Origin: UBA7359 sp963976795
GTDB taxonomy: Bacteria > Pseudomonadota > Gammaproteobacteria > Eutrophobiales > Eutrophobiaceae
NCBI GenBank assembly: GCA_963976795.1
Contig: CAXBLT010000001.1
Location: forward strand, 124,001 to 188,000
Length of the DNA: 64,000 nt
Direction of reading: 5' to 3'
In this document: positions 9,691 through 18,714 of the stretch, one piece after another
Numbering within the stretch: the first letter of the stretch is position 1
Layout: each line of letters starts with the position of its first letter
Made by a program: the position numbers and the translations under genes
Notes under the pieces: generated by a model
What the model was told of the DNA's origin: nothing
The model's input: only the letters and a program-made list of their open reading frames with translations
Databases searched by the model: none

Positions 9691-10812
9691 TCACTCAGCA
9701 GACTGCTCTGCCATAATCATTGTTTCTATATAATTTAATCGCTCCTGCAAAACAGTTTTAACCTCCCTTATTGACTCATTTTCTGCATAAACCGTACATA
9801 CAGGGAGTTTTTCTACAATAGCAGAACCGGCTACGGGTATGTCTTTAACCCAGTTTGGCCAAACTATATTAGCGGTAATTTGAATATTTTGTGTTGCATA
9901 GTAAATTGCATAACCTCTCGATACATTATCCTGATTAGACTTATAATGGTTCTCTCTACCATCAAAACAAGCTAGATGAGCATCAAATAGAGTACATTGT
10001 TGCTCATGCAATTCAAAAGAGGATGGTGGTCTTGGGTTGACCTCAAGTACAACTATCTCTCCTGATTTTGTGACAACATAATCAACTCCACACAGTCCTT
10101 TTAAACCAGTCTTTTTCGTTATCTTGTTAATAATTTCTATAATGCTTCGGCTATGTTCTTCTTCAACGGCATTCAGTTTAACTACACCTTTATACAAGAA
10201 AGGCATTTCATTAAACTGTTCGGATCGTAATTGTTCATTAATTCCTACAAGTATTGCATGTGTTTCTCTTGCTAGAAATACTGCACTAAATGTAATGCCC
10301 GGGATATGTTTTTGGTAATAACAAGGATCTGTGTTCAAATTTATTTTCGATAACCATTTCACATGAGATCCACCAGTAGCTGCTATCTCCTTTAGCAACC
10401 AACCGTCCGAACTATCTGGTCGTATTAAAGAAATTTCAGGCGCCTTAATGGAAGCACTTTTCAACATCGCAGAAAAAACTATCGGATCTTTCAAGTTATG
10501 AACGATGCTTTTTTCATTACTCAAAACTGAAGTAATTTCCGCTAAATCATCAAGCAACGTTGGTGTTTTCTCAAATCCCGCACCAACAACCAGTATCACT
10601 TCTGGATAGCAAGAAACTAGCGCTTTAACTTGTTCGATTAATTCTGTTTTATTAAATCCTTCACGTTGACAGCGAAGCTGATGAGTAGAATACGAAACTG
10701 CTTTTGTATCTATATCAGCAAAACAATCTATCACATGTACTTTGTATCCAGCATGATAAGCCGATGTGGCTAACGCCCTTCCTGAACGTGCAACAATGAG
10801 AAAGTCGGTCAC
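9691..10812 (-). CDS. ATP-grasp protein of the H4MPT cluster (Orf17 type)
   Basis: A 373-residue ATP-grasp enzyme of the family linked to C1 genes in methylotrophs and methanogens. The N-terminal part is a nucleotide-fold region with R-S-G-R-A-L-A. ATP-grasp core marks are G-G-S-H-V-K-W near residue 149-155 and the metal-binding G-V-D-Y-V-V and L-E-V-N-P-R-P-P-S-S segments near 247-280. The GTG start has a weak GGAA six bases upstream. It lies between mtdB (55-base gap) and mch (37-base gap). A role in cofactor assembly is inferred from this conserved neighbourhood; the substrate is not known. Confidence 0.82.
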   Translation of the reverse strand: MTDFLIVARSGRALATSAYHAGYKVHVIDCFADIDTKAVSYSTHQLRCQREGFNKTELIEQVKALVSCYPEVILVVGAGFEKTPTLLDDLAEITSVLSNEKSIVHNLKDPIVFSAMLKSASIKAPEISLIRPDSSDGWLLKEIAATGGSHVKWLSKINLNTDPCYYQKHIPGITFSAVFLARETHAILVGINEQLRSEQFNEMPFLYKGVVKLNAVEEEHSRSIIEIINKITKKTGLKGLCGVDYVVTKSGEIVVLEVNPRPPSSFELHEQQCTLFDAHLACFDGRENHYKSNQDNVSRGYAIYYATQNIQITANIVWPNWVKDIPVAGSAIVEKLPVCTVYAENESIREVKTVLQERLNYIETMIMAEQSAE

Positions 10813-10867
10813 CTTAAGTTCCGCACAGAACTATATTCTAAACAGGATCTCAATGTATAAAAACTGT

Positions 10868-11776
10868 TTAAAGCTTGCTAACAATTTCTCTAGCTACATC
10901 AAATGCACGTTCATGATCCAAGTACAGTGGCTTATCGGTACTTTTCATCATTTCAAACATCTTGAAATGAATTTTGTATTTGATATCACCGATCCCTAAT
11001 GCGCCAAGTCCAACCGCTTTTCTCGGCGTATCAGGCAATACTGCGCCCATGTCGTGAACGCCAATGCCTTCAACTCCCAATGGGGGCACTGCATTCACAT
11101 CAGCCGCAACTAATAGATTAGTCGCCTCTGCCAGCTGCTTCTTTGAGAGAACTTGTATCCCTGCTTTCGCCGCGCCAACGACTATATTAGAGTCTGAAAG
11201 AAACTCCATTACCTTATCATTAGTACCACTGTCAGCACCTAGCATCTTCACACCAAACCTTGCGTTATATTCTGAAGCATACTCAGTTGCTACTTTAGCA
11301 CCTCTGCGACTGCTCAAGTAAACCATAGCACCGCAATTTGCTGCTAAAATCCCGGCACAAACACCAACCGGGCCAGTACCACCGATAATATCAACACGCT
11401 TCCCGGATAACGATTCACCAGTTTTCTTTTTTAATTGTAGTTCTATACAGGACACCAATGCTGCCGCTGTTGTTATTGCTCCACTAGGGTCAGCGAAAAC
11501 AGAGACCTCGAACGGAGGAACCATCGCTGTCTTTGCCCGGTTCAACATATCAATTGCTAACCCAAATTCTCTACCACCAATAAAAATACCGGTTCGCTTA
11601 ACACCTTTTTTCCCCCGTGAAAAAATCGTGTCTTGAGTTAATGCATGAATATCATCCAAGGCAACTTCAGAGTATGGAATAACACCATCAAACTCTGCCT
11701 CATAAGCCATATTGACATCAAACGGGCTGACATTTTTTGTTGGATTAAACATGTGTAATAAATAAGGATCTTTCAT
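10868..11776 (-). CDS. mtdB: NAD(P)-dependent methylene-tetrahydromethanopterin dehydrogenase
   Basis: MtdB oxidises methylene-H4MPT to methenyl-H4MPT, reducing NAD or NADP. The 302-residue protein starts with the family-typical L-L-H-M-F-x-P segment and has an N-terminal substrate half with I-F-I-G-G-R. The Rossmann half has an I-I-G-G-T-G-P-V-G-V-C-A-G pyridine-nucleotide loop near residue 144-157 and then S-S-R-R-G, whose two Arg residues could favour NADP phosphate. The A-A-D-V-N-A-V-P-P-L-G segment is also diagnostic. It lies 23 bases after the beta-RFAP synthase gene. MtdB is preferred over the folate-linked or MtdA-type enzyme from the C1 context and from overall similarity of motifs. 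Confidence 0.93.
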   Translation of the reverse strand: MKDPYLLHMFNPTKNVSPFDVNMAYEAEFDGVIPYSEVALDDIHALTQDTIFSRGKKGVKRTGIFIGGREFGLAIDMLNRAKTAMVPPFEVSVFADPSGAITTAAALVSCIELQLKKKTGESLSGKRVDIIGGTGPVGVCAGILAANCGAMVYLSSRRGAKVATEYASEYNARFGVKMLGADSGTNDKVMEFLSDSNIVVGAAKAGIQVLSKKQLAEATNLLVAADVNAVPPLGVEGIGVHDMGAVLPDTPRKAVGLGALGIGDIKYKIHFKMFEMMKSTDKPLYLDHERAFDVAREIVSKL

Positions 11777-11799
11777 TTCGTTATAGTTCTCGCTTCAAG

Positions 11800-12828
11800 C
11801 TATAAACTTGTTACTTTCAAATCTTCGTTTTGTGCCGGGATATTCAGGTCGTTTAATGTGAGCCTGGCTCTAGAATTACAGGCTTTACTCATTACGAAGC
11901 GCAACCTTGGCTCTGACTGCCATTCTTCACGAACTTTTTTTAGCACTTGAAATGCCAATGTTTCATCAGGGAAAAATGCAAACCCCGTTGGCCCCCAGGA
12001 ACTTTGTCCCATTCCAGTCGCACCGTTATCCTTCATAAAATCAAGAATAGGTTTAAGGTAAGGAGAAGTGTAGCGCCCCCCCTGAGCAACAGAAAAATAA
12101 TCGCCAATAATATTTTGAATTTGAGTAATTGCTTCCCCAAATCGTTCACAATCTTTTTCTCTAATGGCAGGCAAAACTTGCATTAATGTCAATCTGCAAA
12201 GTAAACCTGACATCGTATTATCCATTGGCGACAAGGTATTAAACGCTCTACGTTCTGGTACACCATTAATGCCTTCTGTTGCATCATCAAATATTAATAT
12301 AATTCGCCAATTAGCTGGAAACGACATATGACTAATAACTGGAGGAACTTCAGTGTTCTCCCCCCTGCCACCATCAATAATAAAGCCACCATGCATAAAA
12401 GTACCGATGCCGATGCCTGATCGAGCACCCCGATGTAACACCGCAGCCAAACGATTGGGATGTTGTTCGGATAATTCATATAAATTGGCGATGGCCGATG
12501 CAACAGCTAATGATAATTGTGTCCCTGAACCTAGACCGGAATGTTCAGGAATAGCAGACTTAATCGACATTTTAACTCCACCATTGATCCCAAAGTGGGA
12601 TAAAACTTGTTCTGCATAATCCTCTGCCCGCTTGGCGGAAGGGCCAGTTACATTAATATCGTCGGCATATTCTGCTGTGAGCAAGGTTTCCACCCCCTCG
12701 ATTGAGAGTCCCAAACTACCAAACTTCCTCTCAAGCCCTCCGTGAAGATCGAGAAAACCTAAATGTAATCGAGCAGACGCACAAACGTTCACTCGCCTCG
12801 ATTTGCTCGTTGATTGTTTATTATCCAT
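11800..12828 (-). CDS. mptG: Beta-ribofuranosylaminobenzene 5'-phosphate synthase
   Basis: This GHMP-kinase-fold enzyme makes the first committed intermediate of H4MPT from p-aminobenzoate (or hydroxybenzoate) and PRPP. The 342-residue chain has the family's early A-R-L-H-L-G-F-L-D-L-H-G segment, a P-E-H-S-G-L-G-S-G-T-Q phosphate loop near residue 99-109, G-R-G-x-x-S-G-I-G-I-G-T-F further on, and a late M-G-Q-S-S-W-G-P-T-G-F block. It is the first gene of the minus-strand C1 operon and is transcribed away from the fwd-like operon. The ATG has no clear ribosome site. Confidence 0.93.
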   Translation of the reverse strand: MDNKQSTSKSRRVNVCASARLHLGFLDLHGGLERKFGSLGLSIEGVETLLTAEYADDINVTGPSAKRAEDYAEQVLSHFGINGGVKMSIKSAIPEHSGLGSGTQLSLAVASAIANLYELSEQHPNRLAAVLHRGARSGIGIGTFMHGGFIIDGGRGENTEVPPVISHMSFPANWRIILIFDDATEGINGVPERRAFNTLSPMDNTMSGLLCRLTLMQVLPAIREKDCERFGEAITQIQNIIGDYFSVAQGGRYTSPYLKPILDFMKDNGATGMGQSSWGPTGFAFFPDETLAFQVLKKVREEWQSEPRLRFVMSKACNSRARLTLNDLNIPAQNEDLKVTSL

Positions 12829-12957
12829 AAGTTATTAGGAAATACTGATATCTAAATTTGAATTATGCAAGGCTATTATTGTACTGTATGCGGTAGCACT
12901 GAAACAGCATTCAACCTAAAGGTTTAGTCTCAATAGCTTTTATGTAAGTGTCGGGAC

Positions 12958-12963
12958 TATAAT
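12958..12963 (+). promoter_or_regulatory. Candidate -10 element of the fwd-like operon
   Basis: A perfect TATAAT lies 30 bases before the GTG start of the FwdD-like gene, in the 164-base divergent space between mptG and that gene. No good -35 hexamer is seen 16-18 bases upstream, so an activator may be needed. The call rests only on the -10 match. Confidence 0.4.
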
Positions 12964-12992
12964 CAGACGAGAATCGGATGAGGAGAACTTAC

Positions 12993-13340
12993 GTGTCAGA
13001 AAAAATGATTTTAATTCCTGGCCGCTCGAGTAAACAAGGGACGAGTCTAAACATAGGTAAGCTCAAGGACGAATACAAAGAAGTCACCTCAACATTGGAA
13101 ATGAATACGGATGATATGGCCAAAATGGAGCTCATCGACGGCGATAAAGTACGCCTCAGCAATGAAACAGGCGAAACAACCGTGACTTGTGTTGGTAAAA
13201 AACCAGAGGATTTACCCCATGGCATGTTATTTATTCCTTATGGCCCAGCCTCAAGTGAATTAATGGCTAGTGACACGGCAGGCAGTGGTATGCCACTTTC
13301 TAAGCATATGGAAGTTGTAATTGAGAAAATCCCAACCTAA
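12993..13340 (+). CDS. fwdD: FwdD-like molybdopterin-dinucleotide-binding subunit of formylmethanofuran dehydrogenase
   Basis: A small beta-barrel protein (115 residues) of the type that completes the Mo/W-bis-pterin site of archaeal formylmethanofuran dehydrogenase as a separate subunit beside FwdB. It begins with the I-L-I-P-G-R-S-S-x-Q-G segment and has a D-G-D-K-V-R-L-S-N-E-x-G middle part and a G-M-L-F-I-P-Y-G-P-A-S late motif, all typical of the dinucleotide-binding fold. GTG 12993 is chosen because AGGAG lies eight bases upstream; an in-frame ATG at 12978 has no such site. The next gene encodes the FwdB partner. The second, hydrolase-type fhc cluster (20270-24939) has no FwdD. That contrast suggests this module binds a metal-pterin cofactor. 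Confidence 0.82.
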   Translation: MSEKMILIPGRSSKQGTSLNIGKLKDEYKEVTSTLEMNTDDMAKMELIDGDKVRLSNETGETTVTCVGKKPEDLPHGMLFIPYGPASSELMASDTAGSGMPLSKHMEVVIEKIPT

Positions 13341-13382
13341 ACTAATCTATTATATTTTTTCGATTTGGGTGTGATAGTTAAT

Positions 13383-14744
13383 ATGACTGAAAATACCAGA
13401 ATCATTGAAAATGCAACTTGTACATTCTGCGGCTGTGTCTGCGATGACATGATTCTGACTGTCGACCTTAACGAGAAAAAAATTACTAAATCAAAGAACG
13501 CCTGCGCCTTGGGCCGAGCTTGGTTTGCAGAACACACTATTGACGAAAATGCCCCTGCAGCAATGATCGATGGCAAAAAAGTCAGTGTTGAGGAAGCCAT
13601 CGAAGAAGCCGCACAAACATTAATAAAAGCTAAATTTCCTATTACCTACGGGCTTAGTGATACAACTTGCGAAGCCCAACGTCAGGCAGTCGCCATCACT
13701 GATAGGATAAAAGGCAACATAGATACAACCACCTCAGTCTGTCATGGACCATCAGGCTTGGCTTTTCAAGGAGTCGGAGAAAGTACTAGTACACTCGGCG
13801 AAGTCAAAAATAGAGCCGATTTGGTTATTTATTGGGGTGGGAACCCTGCTGAATCACACCCACGACACTTTGGCCGTTACGCCGTGACACCCAAAGGTAT
13901 GTTTATCCCAGGTGGCAAAAAAGACCGCACCGTTGTGCTTATAGATGTTCGCAAGACAAAAAGCTCTCCAGTCGCCGACATTCTGATTCGACCAAAACCA
14001 GGCAAAGATTTTGAAGTCTTGTGGGCATTACGTGCGTTAGTCAAAGATAAAAGATTATCTCCCGATATTGAAGATCGCACAGGTGTTCCTTTAGAGGTAT
14101 TACAGGATTTATCTGATCGCATGAAAAACTGCCGATTTGGCGTACTCTTCTTTGGTATGGGGCTGACCATGACACGTGGTCGTCATTTTAATTCTGGCGC
14201 CCTACTCGCGCTAGCCACCGATTTAAATGAATTCACACATTTCGTTGCCAAGCCAGTACGCGGACACGGTAATGTGACCGGTGCTGATAATGTCGTCTCA
14301 TGGCAAACAGGTTATCCCTTTGGTGTTAATTTCAGTCGTGGTTATCCACGGTTTAACCCTGGTGAATTTACGACAGTCGATACCTTGGCCAATGGTCATG
14401 CTGATGCAGCGATGATAATTGCGAGCGATCCAGCCTCAAACTTTCCTAAAAAGGCCATTCAACACTTAAAAAGTATTCCAGTTATTGTTCTAGACACGAA
14501 ATGCACAGAAACTAGTCAAGGCGCTCATGTAGCGTTTCGCACTTCTACTTACGGTATCAATACGACTGGAACCGTCTATAGGATGGACGATGTCCCTATC
14601 ACCTTGCGGCCAGCATTTGAATCACCGTTTCCAGATGATGAAACGATTCTGAAGGGCATTAATAAAAGAGTGAATGAATTGATGTTAGCCAAATACCATG
14701 CAAGTGGTGCTAGCGGCGAAGTAAAAGTAGCGGCTCCTATTTAA
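13383..14744 (+). CDS. fwdB: FwdB-like catalytic subunit of a Mo/W formylmethanofuran dehydrogenase
   Basis: A 453-residue member of the FwdB/FhcB family. In archaeal FwdB this subunit oxidises or forms formate at a W/Mo-bis-pterin beside one [4Fe-4S] cluster. Visible cluster ligands are C13, C16, C20 and C41 (C-x2-C-x3-C-D-D, then N-A-C). The V-C-H-G-P-S motif supplies C120 and H121, and R292 sits in P-V-R-G-H-G-N. The archaeal enzyme's metal ligand is Cys118, followed by His119, with an active-site Arg288, so the spacing matches closely. The second copy in this window (20270-21547) has Met and Ala at the Cys and Arg positions. ATG 13383 is preferred over an in-frame TTG at 13365. A 214-base gap follows before the A subunit, with a TATAAT at 14854-14859 that might be an internal promoter. 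Catalysis is inferred, not shown. Confidence 0.85.
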   Translation: MTENTRIIENATCTFCGCVCDDMILTVDLNEKKITKSKNACALGRAWFAEHTIDENAPAAMIDGKKVSVEEAIEEAAQTLIKAKFPITYGLSDTTCEAQRQAVAITDRIKGNIDTTTSVCHGPSGLAFQGVGESTSTLGEVKNRADLVIYWGGNPAESHPRHFGRYAVTPKGMFIPGGKKDRTVVLIDVRKTKSSPVADILIRPKPGKDFEVLWALRALVKDKRLSPDIEDRTGVPLEVLQDLSDRMKNCRFGVLFFGMGLTMTRGRHFNSGALLALATDLNEFTHFVAKPVRGHGNVTGADNVVSWQTGYPFGVNFSRGYPRFNPGEFTTVDTLANGHADAAMIIASDPASNFPKKAIQHLKSIPVIVLDTKCTETSQGAHVAFRTSTYGINTTGTVYRMDDVPITLRPAFESPFPDDETILKGINKRVNELMLAKYHASGASGEVKVAAPI

Positions 14745-14958
14745 AACAAGAAGTCGTCAACTTAATTTTAGTTTTATATAAGTTTTGTTAGTGTAGATTA
14801 TTAGAAATAATTGAGACCATTTACGAGAAAATAAGTACTAATCAGAATTACAATATAATTAGCTTATTTATTAAAGTATTTTGATTAGAAAGAATAGCAG
14901 ATTGCTGCCGTCGTAAAATTACTCATAAAAATATAACGATAATATTTAGGGGTATGTG

Positions 14959-16605
14959 ATGTCAGCAGCTATGCGCATCGTAAATGGCAAAGTCTATGAT
15001 CCTGCCAATGATATAGATGGCAAGATAAAAGAAATTTGCATTGAGGGCGGCAGAATAGTTGATTCTGTTCCTGAAGATGCCACTGTAATAGACGCTCAAG
15101 GCATGGTCATTATGCCGGGTGGTGTCGACATTCATTGTCATATTGCTGGTCCTAAAGTAAATGCCGCCAGAAAACTGCAACCAGAAGATCATCGTCATGA
15201 TGTGCATCCCGGCACAGCGTTTACTAGATCAGGAACAGGCGGTACAGTCCCCTCTACGTTTGCAACCGGTTATCGCTATGCAACTTTAGGCTATACAACA
15301 GCTATGGAGGCTGCTGTCACACCTATAGGCGCAAGACATACGCTTGAAGAATTTCATGACACCCCCGTTATCGATAAAGGTTTTTATGTCTTGCTTGGTG
15401 AAAATATTTTCTTGCAAAACCTTTTGCGTGAAAAACGCATGGAAGAATTCAATGAGGCTGTATCCTGGTGGATCAACGCGACAAAAGCTTATACCGTAAA
15501 ATTGGTTAACCCTGGTGGTGATGAGCCGTGGAAAGGCAAGAAAAATTCTAATGTCGCGGATATCGATGAAAAAACTGACGAAGACCTTACCCCACGACAA
15601 ATTATCGAAGCCTTCATCAAGTCTGTAGACAAACAGGGTTTTCCACACCCGCCGCATATTCATTGCAACAACCTTGGTCATAGTGGCAACTATATAACCA
15701 CACTGGAAACCATGAAGACAGCCGGAGATATGCGCGCGCACATCGCGCATATTCAATTTCACAGTTACGGCGGCGAGTTGGGCAAGAACCCTGTCTCTAA
15801 AGCTGCAGAAATTGTGGAATACGTTGATAATCATCCGAACATCACCTGTGATGTTGGCCAAGTCATGTTTGGAAAGTCAACAATTATGACTGCCGATGCG
15901 CCTTTGGCCTATGTTTTAAAGGGTCATAGCAAAGGTAAGTGGGTCAATGCCGATACTGAATGTGAGAGCGGCTGTGGTATCGTCCCTTTCAATTATCAAG
16001 AACACATTTATATGCACACCCTACAATGGGCCATTGGCCTTGAAATATTCTTAATGGCAAAAGACCCCTGGCGGGTAATTTTATCGACTGATCATCCTAA
16101 CGGCGGCTCGTTCATGAACTATCCGAAACTCATAAAACTGCTGATGGATAAAGCATTCCGTCATGAGGAAATGAAACGCGTTAACCAAAAGGCACTGGAG
16201 AATTGTTCGCTGCGCGATTTGGATCGTGAATTCACCTTGAACGAAATCGCTATTATTACAAGAGCAGGGCCTGCAAAAGCTTTGGGTTTAAATAACAAAG
16301 GCCATTTGGGCATTGGCGCAGATGCCGACATAACGATCTACGATGAAATGGATGATAAGGAGAAGATGTTTAATGCCCCCCGCTACGTCATAAAGTCGGG
16401 GAATACTATTATCGGGAACCATGAATTTAGAAATGATTTCATCGGTAAACTTTTGCATATCTCACCGGAATATGACAAAAAAATTGAGGAGGTAGTGCAA
16501 CCCTTCTTCGAAAGTTATTATTCGATCGAATTTTCTAATTATGCAGTTGACGATCATTACCTTCATGATCATGAAGTAATAGCAACAGGAAAAACATCGT
16601 CATGA
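14959..16605 (+). CDS. fwdA: Formylmethanofuran dehydrogenase/hydrolase subunit A (amidohydrolase)
   Basis: A 548-residue metal-dependent amidohydrolase that hydrolyses formyl-methanofuran to formate (or the reverse). Binuclear-metal features are H59-x-H61 in D-I-H-C-H-I-A-G, the predicted carboxylated Lys181 in T-V-K-L-V-N-P-G-G (Lys178 in the archaeal enzyme), H-I-H-C-N-N and H-I-Q-F-H-S-Y-G segments, and a late S-T-D-H-P-N-G-G with the conserved Asp. ATG 14959 follows AGGGG (14948-14952). It overlaps the formyltransferase gene by four bases. In archaea formate moves through an internal tunnel from FwdA to FwdB; with an intact FwdB next door, the same coupling is possible here. Confidence 0.93.
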   Translation: MSAAMRIVNGKVYDPANDIDGKIKEICIEGGRIVDSVPEDATVIDAQGMVIMPGGVDIHCHIAGPKVNAARKLQPEDHRHDVHPGTAFTRSGTGGTVPSTFATGYRYATLGYTTAMEAAVTPIGARHTLEEFHDTPVIDKGFYVLLGENIFLQNLLREKRMEEFNEAVSWWINATKAYTVKLVNPGGDEPWKGKKNSNVADIDEKTDEDLTPRQIIEAFIKSVDKQGFPHPPHIHCNNLGHSGNYITTLETMKTAGDMRAHIAHIQFHSYGGELGKNPVSKAAEIVEYVDNHPNITCDVGQVMFGKSTIMTADAPLAYVLKGHSKGKWVNADTECESGCGIVPFNYQEHIYMHTLQWAIGLEIFLMAKDPWRVILSTDHPNGGSFMNYPKLIKLLMDKAFRHEEMKRVNQKALENCSLRDLDREFTLNEIAIITRAGPAKALGLNNKGHLGIGADADITIYDEMDDKEKMFNAPRYVIKSGNTIIGNHEFRNDFIGKLLHISPEYDKKIEEVVQPFFESYYSIEFSNYAVDDHYLHDHEVIATGKTSS

Positions 16606-17495
16606 AAATCAAATCTACAGCTATTGTCGATACCTTTGCAGAAGCCTTTAAGATGTATGGCAGTCGCGTCATTATCACTGCAGAAACAAAAGAATGGGCC
16701 ATGGCCGCAGCACAATCAATAACTGGCTTTGCAACCTCTGTCATCGGTTGTAAATGTGAGGCCGGAATAGAAACCACTATAAATGCCGACGAATCACCAG
16801 ACCTAAGACCAGGGGTTAGTGTCTTAATATTTGCCATGGATATTGAAAGTCTGGGCAAACGTTTAATGGAACGCATCGGTCAATGTGTTATGACCTGCCC
16901 TACTACTGCCTGCTATAACGGTTTGCCCGAAGGTTCACCTGTTATTATTGGTGGCCAATTACGCTACTTTGGTGATGGACATCAAATCAGTAAAGTCCTC
17001 GGCAAGTCTAAACTTTGGCGTATTCCAGTCATGGATGGGGAGTTCCTTGTAGAGGATAAATTTAACGTCCAAGAATCTGTTGGTGGCGGTAATTTATTAA
17101 TCTTAGGCAAAGATCAAAAAGCAACATTAAAAGCCGCCAGTGCCGCAACAAAAGCCATGCGTAGTTTATCCGACATCATACTCCCCTTTCCGAATGGAGT
17201 TGTTCGCAGTGGCAGTAAGGTCGGTTCTAAATATAAAAAACTAATTGCTTCTACAAATGATGCGTACTGTCCAACATTGCGTGGTGTGGTGGGAAACTCC
17301 GAACTGGATGGTGGCATTAATAGCGTGCTTGAAATTGTTATCGATGGCTTAACGCTAGAAGCCGTAGAACAAGCGATGCGGGTTGGCGCTATCGCTGCAG
17401 CTAAACCCGGTATAAAGAAAATATCGGCGGGCAACTATGGTGGCGGATTAGGTCAATACCATATTCACTTACATAAACTCGGCCTTGAAGCTTAA
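16602..17495 (+). CDS. ftr: Formylmethanofuran:tetrahydromethanopterin formyltransferase (copy 1)
   Basis: A 297-residue enzyme moving the formyl group between formyl-H4MPT and methanofuran. It opens with the family's I-V-D-T-F-A-E-A-F motif, then I-I-T-A-E, a P-x-x-R-P-G-V-S-V-L-I-F stretch, C-P-T-T-A-C-Y-N-G-L near residue 98-107, R-Y-F-G-D-G, and the highly conserved S-G-S-K-V-G-S-K-Y-K and S-T-N-D-A-Y-C-P-T-L-R region. The start overlaps the stop of fwdA (ATGA). A paralogue lies at 23222-24118 in the second cluster, so each complex appears to have its own transferase, equivalent to FhcD. Confidence 0.94.
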   Translation: MKIKSTAIVDTFAEAFKMYGSRVIITAETKEWAMAAAQSITGFATSVIGCKCEAGIETTINADESPDLRPGVSVLIFAMDIESLGKRLMERIGQCVMTCPTTACYNGLPEGSPVIIGGQLRYFGDGHQISKVLGKSKLWRIPVMDGEFLVEDKFNVQESVGGGNLLILGKDQKATLKAASAATKAMRSLSDIILPFPNGVVRSGSKVGSKYKKLIASTNDAYCPTLRGVVGNSELDGGINSVLEIVIDGLTLEAVEQAMRVGAIAAAKPGIKKISAGNYGGGLGQYHIHLHKLGLEA

Positions 17496-17525
17496 CCCGA
17501 TAAGATAACTGCGGAAACTCAACGA

Positions 17526-18341
17526 ATGGCTCTCAAATTAAAACTGCACACTAAACCTGAAGTACCTTTGGAAGCGGATTGCATTTGTCCCGACCGAATG
17601 CAATCACTCAGCACAACTGAAATAAAAGAGCTGGTCGTCTTTCATGGTAACCACCAAGTCCCATTAAAAGATTTTTTCGAATGTGATGGTAACTTTGATG
17701 GTGAAATCAATATCGAAGGAGACCTAACTGATGTAAAACACATAGCCTCAGCCATGTCCTTTGGGAAAATAACTGTTTCAGGGAATGTCGGCGTACATAC
17801 AGGCGCGGCGATGAGTGGTGGTGAAATAATCATCGAAGGCGATGCCTCTGATTGGGTAGGTCCAGAAATGTTTGGGGGCAGCATTACCATTAAAGGTAAT
17901 GCAGGTCATATGGTCGGCAGTGGTTATCGTGGTAGTACTATTGGGATGCAAGGTGGTGAAATTATAGTGCATGGCAATGTAAAAAATGAAACTGGTCATG
18001 TAATGCGACGTGGCTTGATTGTAGTAGGTGGCAACGCCGGCGACTTTACCGGTGTAAACATGGTCGCCGGTACAATTATCGTGCTTGGAAAGATGGGTGT
18101 TCGTCCTGGCGCCGGAATGAAACGCGGCTCAATTATTTGTCAAACTAAATCTGAACTATTGCCAACTTTTACCAAAAGTTGTGATTACCAACCTTCATTT
18201 CTACGCCACTACTTTAAGTATTTGCAATCACTTGGATTCACTATTAATGATGCTTTAATGAATAGCCCTTTTGAACGTTGGTGTGGCGATTCAATTGAAT
18301 TAAATCGAGGAGAAATTTTGCTATACGCTGGAAAGCAATAA
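17526..18341 (+). CDS. fwdC: Formylmethanofuran dehydrogenase/Fhc subunit C (beta-helix protein, copy 1)
   Basis: A 271-residue subunit related to the GltB C-terminal domain. About residues 60-215 are made of repeated turns of the pattern G-x-x-x-G-G-x-I-x-I-x-G-x-A-G, giving a right-handed parallel beta-helix that scaffolds the complex. Repeats near 95-185 such as M-S-G-G-E-I-I-I-E-G-D and M-F-G-G-S-I-T-I-K-G-N are clear. It lies 30 bases after the formyltransferase gene and 59 bases before a ferredoxin gene. The ferredoxin and reductase downstream are not part of the ordinary bacterial fhc operon. Confidence 0.92.
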   Translation: MALKLKLHTKPEVPLEADCICPDRMQSLSTTEIKELVVFHGNHQVPLKDFFECDGNFDGEINIEGDLTDVKHIASAMSFGKITVSGNVGVHTGAAMSGGEIIIEGDASDWVGPEMFGGSITIKGNAGHMVGSGYRGSTIGMQGGEIIVHGNVKNETGHVMRRGLIVVGGNAGDFTGVNMVAGTIIVLGKMGVRPGAGMKRGSIICQTKSELLPTFTKSCDYQPSFLRHYFKYLQSLGFTINDALMNSPFERWCGDSIELNRGEILLYAGKQ

Positions 18342-18400
18342 ATATGACAACACTTTAAATATCACCAGAGGAATAGCCTGATAAGGCTGAGGAGGAAACG

Positions 18401-18706
18401 ATGACAACAATCGTAACTGAGAACTGTAAAAACTGCCGTTTTACTGATTGTGTAACAGTCTGCCCTGTCGCCTGCTTTCATTATGACGATGAAATGCTGT
18501 ATATCGACCCGGATGTTTGTATTGACTGTAGTGCATGCATACCTGAATGTCCCGTACAGGCTATCTATGAAGGAGATGATATACCAGAAGATCAGGAAAA
18601 ATGGATTGAGATCAACGCTGAAAAAGCACCTGATCTACCTGTGTGTGAGGAACAGATGGAACCCCTACCCGGCGCTGAAGAACGCAAATCCGAATTGGGT
18701 TTTTAA
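18401..18706 (+). CDS. fdxA: FdxA-type seven-iron ferredoxin
   Basis: A 101-residue ferredoxin. Ligand sets are C-x2-C-x4-C-x3-C-P near residues 9-21 and C-I-D-C-x2-C-x3-C-P in the second half, the arrangement of [3Fe-4S]/[4Fe-4S] ferredoxins of the Azotobacter FdI/FdxA type, with the usual acidic C-terminal tail. A strong GGAGGAA ribosome site precedes the ATG. It lies between the C subunit and a ferredoxin reductase, only eight bases before the latter. The context suggests it takes electrons from the FwdB-like iron-sulfur cluster and gives them to the flavoprotein. FdxA proteins also serve other redox roles, so the partner is an inference. Confidence 0.9.
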   Translation: MTTIVTENCKNCRFTDCVTVCPVACFHYDDEMLYIDPDVCIDCSACIPECPVQAIYEGDDIPEDQEKWIEINAEKAPDLPVCEEQMEPLPGAEERKSELGF

Positions 18707-18714
18707 TTTTTATA

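Noticed and set aside
18401..18706. Part of a formate dehydrogenase or Rnf complex
   Set aside because: The cysteine spacing and tail fit a stand-alone FdxA ferredoxin, and no Rnf or hydrogenase genes are adjacent.
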